From: Planctomycetaceae bacterium
GTDB lineage: Bacteria; Planctomycetota; Planctomycetia; Pirellulales; UBA1268
Direction: 5' to 3'
Length of the DNA: 64,000 nucleotides
Assembly: GCA_011523305.1 (NCBI GenBank)
Contig: WTHB01000147.1
Coordinates: forward strand, 1-64,000
Made by a program: the position numbers and the translations under genes. Below, one piece after another: positions 27,900 to 36,724 of the stretch (position 1 is its first letter; every line of letters begins with the position of its first letter). Under the pieces are notes generated by a model that had not been told where the DNA came from, did not search any database, and was given only the letters and a program-made list of their open reading frames with translations.

Positions 27900-28811
27900 T
27901 CACAGCCCCGGCGGCTTCTCACCGAGAAGCCGCACACGGCCGGGCAGCACACGAATGTCCAGCGGCAGTTCCCCACCCGGGTCACCATCAAGCTGATACG
28001 GCACCGAGGCCTCTGACTCAAACCGCAGCCAGGTCGCCCGTTCAATGTGCGTGTCGTCCCAGGCGTGATGCCCACCCCAGACCACACCATAGAGATATCG
28101 CAGGCCGTTCCACCAGTGCCCTCGGCGGAAGCAGCAGACATCGAGCAGCCCGTCAGCCGGATCACCTGCTTTCACAAATTGTAGTCCGAGGGCATACCGG
28201 GGAAGATTGAAGACGTACGCCCAGCGGGCCACCACCGGTGGCCCGCCTTCCGACGATGCCATCCGAATCACTGGATACCGATACCGGGCAACAGCCTCGA
28301 CAATCGGGCCCAACCATGTGCTGTGCCGAATGTGACCAGTGCGACGGGCGTCAACCAACCGAACCACCTCAGCATCGAAGCCAAGCGAAGCGACTGACAG
28401 AAAGAGGCGGCCATTCGCTTCACCCGCGTCGATCGTGAAGTTCTTCCCTTTATCAATCCGTTCACAGAGGCGGTCAATGTCACGATCGAAGCCAAGCTGC
28501 CGTGCCAGCAGGTTCTCGGTCCCCAAGGGCAACACCGCAATTGGAAGCGAACGGTCCGCCCAGTTCGCAACCATGCCGACCGTGCCATCACCACCAGCGC
28601 AGACCACACACGTCAACTCGGCAGACTGCTGGTCTACCTGATTCGGCATTGTCTGGAGGCACCGCCTGATCGTCTCCGGATCACACTCCCGACTTACCCG
28701 GAAGCCACGCTCCGCAAGACCTCGCACTAATTGGTCGAGCAGCCGACCTGCATCAGCCGCCCCGGCCCGCGGATTCTCCGCAATCAGTACGGTCCGTTCG
28801 CTGCTCGCCAT
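27900..28811 (-). CDS. Lipid/diacylglycerol kinase family protein
   Basis: 303 residues with the DAGK catalytic domain: VCAGGDGTVGMVANWA is the GGDGT nucleotide-binding motif, followed by LPLGTENLLARQLG. The C-terminal half (TIDAGEANGRLFLSVASLGFDAEVV, DGLLDVCCF, GDPGGELPLDIRVLPG) matches the YegS/LCB5 second domain. It should phosphorylate a diacylglycerol or similar lipid at the membrane. No signal peptide. ATG start at 28811; about 240 bp of divergent space separate it from the serine protease gene. Confidence 0.9.
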   Translation of the reverse strand: MASSERTVLIAENPRAGAADAGRLLDQLVRGLAERGFRVSRECDPETIRRCLQTMPNQVDQQSAELTCVVCAGGDGTVGMVANWADRSLPIAVLPLGTENLLARQLGFDRDIDRLCERIDKGKNFTIDAGEANGRLFLSVASLGFDAEVVRLVDARRTGHIRHSTWLGPIVEAVARYRYPVIRMASSEGGPPVVARWAYVFNLPRYALGLQFVKAGDPADGLLDVCCFRRGHWWNGLRYLYGVVWGGHHAWDDTHIERATWLRFESEASVPYQLDGDPGGELPLDIRVLPGRVRLLGEKPPGL

Positions 28812-29052
28812 CCGTTCTCACCCAACCAACGAGTCCCAAGAGCCATCTGCTGCGGCCTCCTAGCCGCCATTGTGCCACGCCACGTGAAAACGGTGCCATC
28901 TGACCACCACCGACCCAACCAGTCCGCGAAACCCTGTGGCCTGGGTGATGCCACCCGGTTCGCACGATTCGCCACATTCGCCGCGAAGATTTTTTCATTT
29001 TCCGGCCACTCGCTTCGAAACCAGCGAGCCGAGTAGTGCGTATGTTTGAAGC

Positions 29053-30003
29053 ATGACCACACCTCTCCAGGCCAGCCGACTGATCCGCAATCACATAAGC
29101 CTCAGCCTGCTCTGGCTCGTGCTCATGAGCGGCATCAGCCCTGCAGCCAGCCCGGCAGGCGTTGTTGACGACACTGCGCTGGCTCGCCGCTTCGTCGAGG
29201 GTCTTGCGGCCGTCGTCGCGGCGGGTGACAACTTCACGCTCACCTCTGAACAGGCTGCCCGACAACTTGCCACCGCTGCAGGCAACCAGGCTCCCCTGCC
29301 ACTCACAGAAACCCTCTGTACCCTCCAGGCCGACCGATCACTCTACAAGGCGGTGACGCCGGCGATCGTGGTTGTCGGCTCAATCTACAAATGCGGCAAC
29401 TGCGCCGACTGGCATCTGGGAGGGATGGCCAGTGGCTGGATCCTCTCCGCAGATGGTCTGGTGGTGACCAATCATCACGTTCTGGGCGAGTCTGCCTCGC
29501 ATCGGTTTGGAGTGATGACTGCCGACGGCACGGTCTACCCGATCTCCAGGGTCGTCGCGGCTGACGAAGCCGGGGATGCGGTCATCGTTCGCATCGACAC
29601 CGGAGGGAGCCGGCTGCCGTCCCTGATGCTGGGCACACCTGCCGACTGCGGTGACGACGTCACCGTCATCAGCCATCCGGCCGGCCGCTTCTACAGCCTG
29701 ACCACTGGCGTTGTGTCGAGATACCACCGCCAGCCACCGGAGCCGACGAAATTTACTCCCGACCAGCCAGCGGGGCAGACCATTCGCCCCGTCTGGATGA
29801 GCATCACCGCCGACTATGCCGTCGGCAGCAGTGGCGGTCCGGTCTTTGACGAGGCTGGTCGCGTCGTCGGCATGGTCTCTCGGACCTATTCCAGTCAGGC
29901 AGGCCGCAACCACCGCCGGCAGAGCACCCTTGGCGAACAGATGGTCTTCAAAGATTGCGTCTCACTCGACACGCTGCAGAGACTCATCCGTCCCGCACCC
30001 TAA
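29053..30003 (+). CDS. Secreted trypsin-like serine protease
   Basis: 316 residues with signal peptide (ISLSLLWLVLMSGISPAASPA). The S1 catalytic triad is readable: His142 in VVTNHHVLGES, Asp175 in DEAGDAVIVRID and Ser260 in AVGSSGGPVFDEAG. A CGNC pair at 114-117 may be a disulfide or metal site. No PDZ domain follows, unlike the HtrA gene at 40.9 kb. Start ATG at 29053. Probable role is extracytoplasmic proteolysis or quality control. Confidence 0.88.
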   Translation: MTTPLQASRLIRNHISLSLLWLVLMSGISPAASPAGVVDDTALARRFVEGLAAVVAAGDNFTLTSEQAARQLATAAGNQAPLPLTETLCTLQADRSLYKAVTPAIVVVGSIYKCGNCADWHLGGMASGWILSADGLVVTNHHVLGESASHRFGVMTADGTVYPISRVVAADEAGDAVIVRIDTGGSRLPSLMLGTPADCGDDVTVISHPAGRFYSLTTGVVSRYHRQPPEPTKFTPDQPAGQTIRPVWMSITADYAVGSSGGPVFDEAGRVVGMVSRTYSSQAGRNHRRQSTLGEQMVFKDCVSLDTLQRLIRPAP

Positions 30004-30035
30004 CGGCATTCTGTGGAGTGCTCGCTGCCCCCTGC

Positions 30036-30749
30036 TTACTCCCCCAGCCCCAGGTCCATTCTCCGTTTTTCAAGCTGCTCGGTGCCCCCCTCGACCACAT
30101 AGCCCGCTGATTCAAGCGCAATTCGCAGGTCAGCCTCGGCCATGAGGGCATCCTCCTGACAGAAAAACGTCTGCGTGAACTCCTCGGGCACGAGGTCAAA
30201 GCGGGGACGAACGAACCGCCGATGGCAGGTCTGGCTGTGGAGCCGCTGGCCACGAACCGTGCGATGCCCTTCCCGGTGCTGGCGGATGCGGTCCTCAAGC
30301 AGCTGGCTCGTCTGGCCCACGTAGAGGTGGCCAACCACGGACAAGGACGAGACACCCTCAGAGGGCGGACTCAGTTCAATCACGTAGAGGTGCCAGACTG
30401 ACAAATCGCCATTCACCGTGTATCCGTCACAGCGGAGTCGCTGCCGCAATCGCTTTTCGGCTGCCTTGATCGTGTCCCGTTGACTGGGACTGAGAAATGG
30501 CTGATCCCGTCCGCCTGGCTGACCCGCCGCTGGCATCGCCTCATAAACCACATTGACCACCCGCATCCGTTTCGCCCGCCGCGAGGTCTTCACCCAGCGG
30601 TCCAGATCGAGGCCCGGACGGGTTGGCAACGACTTGACCACCACCCGCGGTCGCTCAGGATGCCGCCGGGGCCCCACTAGGTCACAGGTCTTCAGGACAC
30701 AGAGCCAGACCCGCCGGCTCTCAGTTGGCAGAGATCGTTGTCGAGCCAT
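30036..30749 (-). CDS. GIY-YIG nuclease-like protein
   Basis: 237 residues from the ATG at 30749. The central part has HLYVIELSPPSEG, then GHLYVGQTSQLLEDRIRQH, the GIY-YIG strand-turn with the following Arg-containing helix, and a conserved Glu in QEDALMAEADLRIAL. An N-terminal basic extension of about 120 residues (QRSLPTESRRVWLCVLKTCD) is not recognised. GIY-YIG proteins are DNA-cutting or repair nucleases. No mobile-element signs surround it. Divergent from the TauE gene with 81 bp between starts. Confidence 0.65.
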   Translation of the reverse strand: MARQRSLPTESRRVWLCVLKTCDLVGPRRHPERPRVVVKSLPTRPGLDLDRWVKTSRRAKRMRVVNVVYEAMPAAGQPGGRDQPFLSPSQRDTIKAAEKRLRQRLRCDGYTVNGDLSVWHLYVIELSPPSEGVSSLSVVGHLYVGQTSQLLEDRIRQHREGHRTVRGQRLHSQTCHRRFVRPRFDLVPEEFTQTFFCQEDALMAEADLRIALESAGYVVEGGTEQLEKRRMDLGLGE

Positions 30750-30830
30750 CAGGTACCATTTCCAGAGTGCTGTCCCCCGTGACACGCCCCACCGCTGCGG
30801 TGGTCCGGCCCTCGCAAAACAGTCGGTCCC

Positions 30831-31604
30831 ATGTCGTATCTCATCATCTGTATCGTTTCCCTCGCAGCCTCAGGCCTGACTTTTTTCTCGGGGTTTGGCC
30901 TGGGGACCCTCCTCCTGCCCGCCTTTGCCCTGTTTGTACCGGTCGAGCAGGCAATCGCCCTGACCGCCATCGTTCACTTTCTCAACAGTCTTTATAAGGT
31001 GCTGCTCGTCGGCCGGCTCGTCGACCGACGGGTGCTGCTTTGGTTCGGTCTTCCGGCGATCGCCGCTGCGGTATTCGGTGCCTGGGTGCTGGGGCAACTG
31101 GCGGCTGTACCCCCACTTGCCGAATACACGCTCTGGGGAAGACACTGCGTCGTCACGCCGGTGAACCTGGCGATTGGCCTGCTTCTGTGTGTCTTTGCGC
31201 TGCTCGAAATCGTCCCCGCCACCAGTAGCCTCAGCTTTGCCCCCCGGTGGATGACACTTGGTGGCGTGGCCAGTGGTTTTTTCGGAGGCCTCTCCGGCAT
31301 GCAGGGCGCCCTGCGGTCAGCCTTCCTCATTCGGGCTGGGCTCTCGAAAGAAGCATTCGTGGCCACGGGGGCCGCAATCGCCTGCCTGGTCGACCTGTCT
31401 CGGCTGAGCATCTATGCCACCCGGCTCTCCGCAGTCGCCGACAGCCTCGATCTCCCACTGCTTGCCTGCGCTGTCGGTGCAGCCTTCGTCGGTGCGACTC
31501 TTGGCCGCCTGGTTCTTGCCAAGGTGAAACTGGTAGCCGTGCAGCGCATCGTCGCCGCCATGATGCTCGTGGTTGCCGTCTATCTCATCGTCGGGCTCCG
31601 CTGA
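30831..31604 (+). CDS. Sulfite exporter TauE/SafE family permease
   Basis: 257 residues, about eight membrane segments. The two related halves each carry the TauE/SafE signature: GFGLGTLLLPAFALFVPVEQAIALTA near the start and GGVASGFFGGLSGMQGALRS in the second half. Family members move sulfite, sulfoacetate, taurine breakdown products or organic anions. Given sulfatases elsewhere in the window, sulfite or sulfate export is conceivable but not supported by adjacency. Start ATG at 30831. Confidence 0.85.
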   Translation: MSYLIICIVSLAASGLTFFSGFGLGTLLLPAFALFVPVEQAIALTAIVHFLNSLYKVLLVGRLVDRRVLLWFGLPAIAAAVFGAWVLGQLAAVPPLAEYTLWGRHCVVTPVNLAIGLLLCVFALLEIVPATSSLSFAPRWMTLGGVASGFFGGLSGMQGALRSAFLIRAGLSKEAFVATGAAIACLVDLSRLSIYATRLSAVADSLDLPLLACAVGAAFVGATLGRLVLAKVKLVAVQRIVAAMMLVVAVYLIVGLR

Positions 31605-31764
31605 CACGGGACTGCTGCCGGAGGCACCGCCCTACGACACCACCCGGCTTGGTTGCCTGGCTTCAATCTCCTCACCTACCTTGCACCGATCACCAGCCAT
31701 ATCAGGGACCAGCCCGCTACTGATCCCATTCCTTCAATCTTTTTTCTCTCATCGGATTCCCCTC

Positions 31765-32199
31765 ATGCTCTGCCGCCTTATTTACCGCAGCACGGTTGTT
31801 CCACCGTTTGACTTTGACGACCTCCGGTCGATCCTGGCTGCGAGCGAACGCAATAACCCTCCGCAGGGCATCACCGGCGTCCTGATGACGGCTTCCATGC
31901 AATTTTTGCAGGTCATGGAGGGCCCCAGCGACAACATCAACGAACTCTACCGGACCCTCCAACGGGACACCGGGCATGAACACCTCCGTCTGGTCGAATT
32001 CACTGCCATCCAGCAGCGGCTATTTGATGGCTGGGCCATGCGTGGCGTTCACCGGCGGCTGATGAGTGATGAGCTGACCACTTTCCTTACCAAGAAGTAC
32101 GGCTCCGATGAATCGGGACACCTTACCCTTCCCAGCACTGCCTTCCTGGCAACGAGCCTCCTTTTTGATGTTGCCAACACCGACATCATCGGCACCTAA
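31765..32199 (+). CDS. Stand-alone BLUF-domain blue-light photoreceptor
   Basis: 144 residues. The BLUF fold covers residues 1-95, and all key flavin-site residues align with exact family spacing: Tyr7 (LIYRS), Asn31 (ERNNPPQGITGVL), Gln49 (MQFLQVMEGP), Trp90 and Met92 (DGWAM). It should bind FAD and switch hydrogen bonding in blue light. A C-terminal helix region of about 50 residues follows and there is no effector domain, so it must act on a partner protein. The ATG at 31765 was chosen because the family begins M-x-x-RLIYRS; the upstream frame is not protein-like. Neighbours are TauE, an SDR and the SDR-DUF2867 fusion. Confidence 0.92.
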   Translation: MLCRLIYRSTVVPPFDFDDLRSILAASERNNPPQGITGVLMTASMQFLQVMEGPSDNINELYRTLQRDTGHEHLRLVEFTAIQQRLFDGWAMRGVHRRLMSDELTTFLTKKYGSDESGHLTLPSTAFLATSLLFDVANTDIIGT

Positions 32200-32221
32200 A
32201 GGCTTCGCCTGATGCCTCCAG

Positions 32222-33001
32222 TTAGGTTGGCTGCTCGGTCGGACGCATTAGAATGTCGTGGACCTGCACATGCGGCGGGCATGACAGCATGTAGACGACT
32301 GCCTCGGCTACGTCAGCAGCCTCCAGCACCTTGAAGCGGGAGTAAATCTCCTGTGCCTGGTCCTCTGATTTCATGTAGTGGGCAGCAAAGCCGGTCTCAA
32401 CAAACCCCGGGCAGATTTCTCCCACACGAATCGGGTCGCTGGCCTCGCGGAGTTCCATCCGCAGTGATTCAGTCAGTGCCCGCACCGCATGCTTTGTCGC
32501 CGCATACAGTCCTGCCCCCGCCGGCACCCGCTGCCCCGCCATTGAGCCGATGTGAATGATCTGCCCTCGCCCCCCTCGGGCCCGCATGTCAGCCAGCGCC
32601 TCCCGCGTACAGATACAAAGCCCGAGCACGTTGACCTCAAGCATTTCCTGCCACTCGGCCACCGTGCCCTCGGCGAGTAACGCAGCATGGCCGAGGCCCG
32701 CGTTGTTGATCAGAACATCGACCCCACCAAACCGCTCCCGAGCCGCCGCAAACGCAGCCTGCACAGATTCTTCATCGCGGACATCACACCGAACCGCCAG
32801 TGACTGCTCGCCAAGTGGATCACTCGCAGCCAGCACCTCAGTCACCCGGTCCCGCCGGCGGGCACAGGCCACCACCCGCATGCCCTCGGCGAGTAAGCGA
32901 CTGACAATCGCAGCCCCGATGCCACTGCTGGCACCGGTGACCAGAGCCGTCTGTCCGCTCCACTGCTGCACTCCATGGTCCGTCGAGGAAACTGTCGTCA
33001 T
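32222..33001 (-). CDS. Short-chain dehydrogenase/reductase (classical SDR)
   Basis: 259 residues. TGASSGIG is the NAD(P)-binding loop, NNAG and the YAATKH motif (YxxxK) follow at standard spacing, with GGRGQIIHIGSMAG before them carrying the catalytic Ser. The Arg-containing CARRRDR after strand 2 suggests NADPH preference. It resembles YdfG/serine-dehydrogenase type classical SDRs; substrate unknown. Convergent with the BLUF gene across 22 bp. Divergent from the fusion gene across about 110 bp, so a shared regulatory region is possible. Confidence 0.9.
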   Translation of the reverse strand: MTTVSSTDHGVQQWSGQTALVTGASSGIGAAIVSRLLAEGMRVVACARRRDRVTEVLAASDPLGEQSLAVRCDVRDEESVQAAFAAARERFGGVDVLINNAGLGHAALLAEGTVAEWQEMLEVNVLGLCICTREALADMRARGGRGQIIHIGSMAGQRVPAGAGLYAATKHAVRALTESLRMELREASDPIRVGEICPGFVETGFAAHYMKSEDQAQEIYSRFKVLEAADVAEAVVYMLSCPPHVQVHDILMRPTEQPT

Positions 33002-33111
33002 GCCTGCTCTTCTTCCTGTGTGCTATCGTGTCCTCATGCGCAGCTGCGCACCGCCCTCCCACCTTACCATGGTGCTACCCAGTCCAGTCACCGTCCCAGG
33101 GCCTGACCTTT

Positions 33112-35784
33112 ATGCATTCACCAGCAGCTTCCTCGTCACCCGAGAGCGAGCAGACCATTTTTGTGACCGGGGCCACCGGCTACGTCGGCGGCCGGCTTGT
33201 CCCCGCCCTGCTTGAAGCAGGCTTCCGTGTTCGCTGCCTCGTCCGGGAACCCCGCAAACTCGACGCCCGGCCGTGGCGGCAGCACCCCCACCTGGAAGTC
33301 GTGGCAGCCGACCTCGAGGATCGTGAAGCAGTCACCAGAGGGCTCACTGGCTGCGCTGCGGCCTACTATTTGGTTCACTCCATGGTGGCCACTGGCGGAA
33401 CCTATGCCGACCGTGACCGCGAACTCGCCCGGAGTTTCGCGAATGCTGCCCGGGCTGCCAGCCTGCCCCGCATCATCTACCTCGGCGGCCTCGGTGAGAT
33501 GGGGGCTGATTTGAGTGAACATCTCCGGTCCCGTCGCCAGGTTGAAGAAGAACTGGCCTCATCCGGGGTGCCGGTGACGACCTTTCGCGCGGCGATGATC
33601 ATCGGCTCAGGCTCGGCCTCCTTCGAGATTCTCCGCTACCTCGTCGAGCGTCTGCCGATCATGGTGACTCCCAAATGGGTTGCCACCGAATGCCAGCCGG
33701 TCGCGATCGCCGACGTGCTCCACTGGCTGGTCCGCTGCCTGAGCGTGCCGGAGACGACTGGGAAGACGCTCGAAATTGGTGGGGCCGACGCCCTGGTCTA
33801 TCGCGACCTGATGCAGGTGATGGCTGAAGAACTCGGCCTCCGGCAACGCATCATCATGCCGGTACCGGTCCTGACACCCCGGTTGAGTTCCCTTTGGATT
33901 AATCTCGTTACGCCCGTCTCGTACCGAATTGCCCGCCCCCTCGCAGAAGGCCTAAAAAATCGAGTCGTGGTTACCGACGGCACCACCCAGAAGCTCATGC
34001 CACACCAACCACTCGGAGCACGTGAAGCAATTCATCGCGCGCTTACCAAGATCGAACAGCATGCCGTTGAGACGCGGTGGAGCGTGGCTGGCCCCGTACC
34101 AGGCGATCCTTCATGGGCCGGTGGGACGGTCTTCAAGGACCAACGGACGGTCGACATCGAAGCGAGTCCAGCGAATGTTTATGCCGCAGTCTGCCGCATC
34201 GGTGGTGGCAATGGCTGGTACGCCGGTGATGTTCTCTGGCGGCTCCGAGGATGGCTTGACACGCTTGCCGGCGGCCCTGGATTGCGTCGCGGCAGACGCC
34301 ATCCGGAACAGGTCGAATTTGGCGAGACGCTCGATTTCTGGCGGGTGGTCGGAATTGACCGTGATCGTGCCCTTTCTCTTCGAGCCGAGATGAAGTTGCC
34401 GGGCGAGGCACAGCTTGATTTCCAAATTGAACCGATTGCCACCGAACGAAAGCCACCACTCACGCGGCTCGTGATGACCGCCCGTTTTCGTCCCCGTGGA
34501 CTTGCTGGGCTTCTCTACTGGTATGCCGTCGTGCCTCTTCATGAGGTGGTTTTTGGGGGCATGCTGCGGGGCATTCGCAAAACAGCTGAGATTCTTCATC
34601 GCGCAGGGGCAGTCACCCCCGGACCATCCTCTGCTGAAAAAGAACTTCCCGGCTACGGACGAGCTCGGCTCTGGCTTGGCATCAGTGGCGTTGGCAGTCT
34701 CGTCACCCTCTCAACAGCAGGTCTCATCCTCCAGCTCCCGCAGCGACTTCTTCCCGCCACGGAAAACACGCTCGGGCAGGAGGCCATGATCCTCGCCAGC
34801 TTCTTCGCCGCCTACGCCCTCTTCCACGTGCCGTTTGACTACTTTGGTGGCTATCTTTTGCCGCGTCTTTATCGCCGCCAACACCCTTCACGAACAGCGT
34901 TTTTCCTCAGCATGGCTCGTGGCGCAGGCATCCACGCCGCTCTCCTGTGGGGCATAGGCATCTGTCTGCTCGCAGCGGCTCGGACTGCTGGCGTTGTCGG
35001 CGTCATTGCAGCAACGGCCGGGATCACCCTCATGCTGCTCCGCACGAGAATCACTCTGGCCCGAGCAATCGCTCATCTGGAACTCACTCCGAGTTCACCT
35101 ATTCTTCAAGAAAGCCCCGACCTACCGAACCTCCCGACGTACATAGCAGAGACAAAGGACGAAGGCTTCACGGGGGCAGTGTCTGGCGTCCTCTCTCCAC
35201 GAATTCAAATAATTCCCATTCGCTGGCAGGAGATCCTCGACAACACTGCTCTTTCGGTGGCGGTGCAACGAAGACAGATGGCCATTCAAACTGGCAGCTG
35301 GTGGCGAGGCCGCGTTCTCGCCATATTGTTTTCGTTGACGGGAACTGCTTGTGTCGCAAATCTCATCGGAGCCACTCGGCTCGCAACCGCTGAGGGCATT
35401 ATTACCCTCAGTCTCGGCTTCACGATCTGGTCATTCCTGGGTCTCTTGACCCTCCCAACGGTAAGCCGCCGTGGGGTCGCCGAGGTTGATCAAGCGCTTC
35501 TGAAAACCGGCTGCGGCCGTGAAACCCTGGAACGCACGATCGAATCGCTCGACCTCTTACAAGACCGCGAACGACAACGGCTGCCGGTGATCGAAACAAT
35601 CTTCCACCCGATACCAAGCGTTGAGTCGCGTCTGCGGGGTCCTCATGCGACTGGCATCAAGGGCACCTGGGACGCTGCCCGAACAACCGTATTCCTCAGC
35701 GCTGCCGGCCTCAGCCTGCTCGGAAGGGCCGTCCACTGCAATTGCGGAAGACCGGCGTTGTGGGTTTTTCTTCCGATTGACTGA
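33112..35784 (+). CDS. SDR (NmrA-like) - DUF2867 - membrane fusion protein with degenerate M48-like tail
   Basis: 890 residues from the ATG at 33112. Residues about 12-300 form an extended/NmrA-like SDR domain (VTGATGYVGGRLV), without a recognisable YxxxK. Residues about 335-520 match DUF2867: GGNGWYAGDVLWRLRGWLD, GPGLRRGRR, TLDFWRVV, RAEMKLPGEAQLDF and RPRGLAGLLYWYAVVPLHE. About five membrane segments follow (545-700). The C-terminal about 200 residues look like an M48 peptidase tail: SRRGVAEVDQALLKTG, LDLLQDRERQRLPVIE and FHPIPSVESRLR. The catalytic HExxH is absent and the usual SRxxExxAD has Val in place of Glu. The SDR-DUF2867 pairing is known; the full fusion I do not recognise. Confidence 0.85.
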   Translation: MHSPAASSSPESEQTIFVTGATGYVGGRLVPALLEAGFRVRCLVREPRKLDARPWRQHPHLEVVAADLEDREAVTRGLTGCAAAYYLVHSMVATGGTYADRDRELARSFANAARAASLPRIIYLGGLGEMGADLSEHLRSRRQVEEELASSGVPVTTFRAAMIIGSGSASFEILRYLVERLPIMVTPKWVATECQPVAIADVLHWLVRCLSVPETTGKTLEIGGADALVYRDLMQVMAEELGLRQRIIMPVPVLTPRLSSLWINLVTPVSYRIARPLAEGLKNRVVVTDGTTQKLMPHQPLGAREAIHRALTKIEQHAVETRWSVAGPVPGDPSWAGGTVFKDQRTVDIEASPANVYAAVCRIGGGNGWYAGDVLWRLRGWLDTLAGGPGLRRGRRHPEQVEFGETLDFWRVVGIDRDRALSLRAEMKLPGEAQLDFQIEPIATERKPPLTRLVMTARFRPRGLAGLLYWYAVVPLHEVVFGGMLRGIRKTAEILHRAGAVTPGPSSAEKELPGYGRARLWLGISGVGSLVTLSTAGLILQLPQRLLPATENTLGQEAMILASFFAAYALFHVPFDYFGGYLLPRLYRRQHPSRTAFFLSMARGAGIHAALLWGIGICLLAAARTAGVVGVIAATAGITLMLLRTRITLARAIAHLELTPSSPILQESPDLPNLPTYIAETKDEGFTGAVSGVLSPRIQIIPIRWQEILDNTALSVAVQRRQMAIQTGSWWRGRVLAILFSLTGTACVANLIGATRLATAEGIITLSLGFTIWSFLGLLTLPTVSRRGVAEVDQALLKTGCGRETLERTIESLDLLQDRERQRLPVIETIFHPIPSVESRLRGPHATGIKGTWDAARTTVFLSAAGLSLLGRAVHCNCGRPALWVFLPID

Positions 35785-35795
35785 TCAACCAGCGG

Positions 35796-36569
35796 CTAGT
35801 CACGGCTGTTGAGTTTGGCGAGCAGCCGGAGAATCTCGAGGTAGAGCCAGACCAGTGTCACCATCAGGGCGAAGGCCCCGTACCACTCCAGATACTTCGG
35901 GGCACCCCGCTCCGCAGCGTTCTCGATGAAGTCAAAGTCGAGCACCAGATTGAGCGCGGCGATGACCACCACCACCAGACTGAAGCCGATGCCGATCGGA
36001 CCGGCACCATGGATGAAGGGAATCTGGAACCCGAAGAAGCTGCCGAGCATCGACACCAGATAGACCAGGCAGATCCCGCCTGTAGCGGCCACAATCCCGA
36101 GTTTGAAGTTCTCTGTCGCCCGGATCAGGCCTGACTGATAGGCCAGCAACAGCGCCGCCAGCGTCCCAAAGGTGCCACCCACTGCCTGAATGACGATGCC
36201 CGGGTACTGCGCCTCGAAACTGGCTGAGACGCCCCCGAGAAACAAGCCCTCGGCCAAGGCGTAAACGGGTGCGAGCATTGGCGCCCAGGTCTGCTTGAAA
36301 CAGATCACCAGCGCTGTGATGGCCCCGACAATCAAGCCGCCGAACACCCAGGGCATCGCTGCGGCAGCATCACCCTCCATCGCGGAGGCTGTTCGCGACC
36401 AGGTGAAGCAGGCCGAGCAGAAGGCAAGCCCCAGCAGGAACATCGTCTTGGTCGCCGTGCCGTTCACCGTCATCGTGGTGACTGGCGCATCCTCGGCTGC
36501 CAGATCGCGGCGCTGGAGGCCAAAGGTTTCAAAGGTGCGGGCGTTGAGAACCGGGTTGCCACTCCGCAT
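35796..36569 (-). CDS. Bax inhibitor-1/YccA family membrane protein
   Basis: 257 residues with seven hydrophobic segments. The N-terminal MRSGNPVLNARTFETF and the ending YLEWYGAFALMVTLVWLYLEILRLLAKL are typical of the bacterial Bax1-I (YccA/YbhL) branch; the Asp pair in LVLDFDFIENAAERGAPKYLE is the conserved C-terminal acidic site associated with pH-dependent calcium flux in homologues. Likely role is ion leak or membrane-protease modulation. Convergent with the fusion gene across 11 bp. ATG start at 36569. Confidence 0.9.
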   Translation of the reverse strand: MRSGNPVLNARTFETFGLQRRDLAAEDAPVTTMTVNGTATKTMFLLGLAFCSACFTWSRTASAMEGDAAAAMPWVFGGLIVGAITALVICFKQTWAPMLAPVYALAEGLFLGGVSASFEAQYPGIVIQAVGGTFGTLAALLLAYQSGLIRATENFKLGIVAATGGICLVYLVSMLGSFFGFQIPFIHGAGPIGIGFSLVVVVIAALNLVLDFDFIENAAERGAPKYLEWYGAFALMVTLVWLYLEILRLLAKLNSRD

Positions 36570-36724
36570 GAGTGCGTTGCCTTTCTTCGCGAGCGAAACA
36601 TTTCAAGATGCGATACGCATCGACTGGGGAAGCACTGGGACTCACCCCAACCGCCTCACAAGCGGGTCCCCATCATCATAGACAGCCAAGCGGAGCCCCG
36701 TCGGCGCCAATTCCACGGGCCCGG

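Noticed and set aside
33028-33111. N-terminal extension of the SDR-DUF2867 protein
   Set aside because: Overlaps promoter space of the divergent SDR; the ATG at 33112 directly precedes the domain start.
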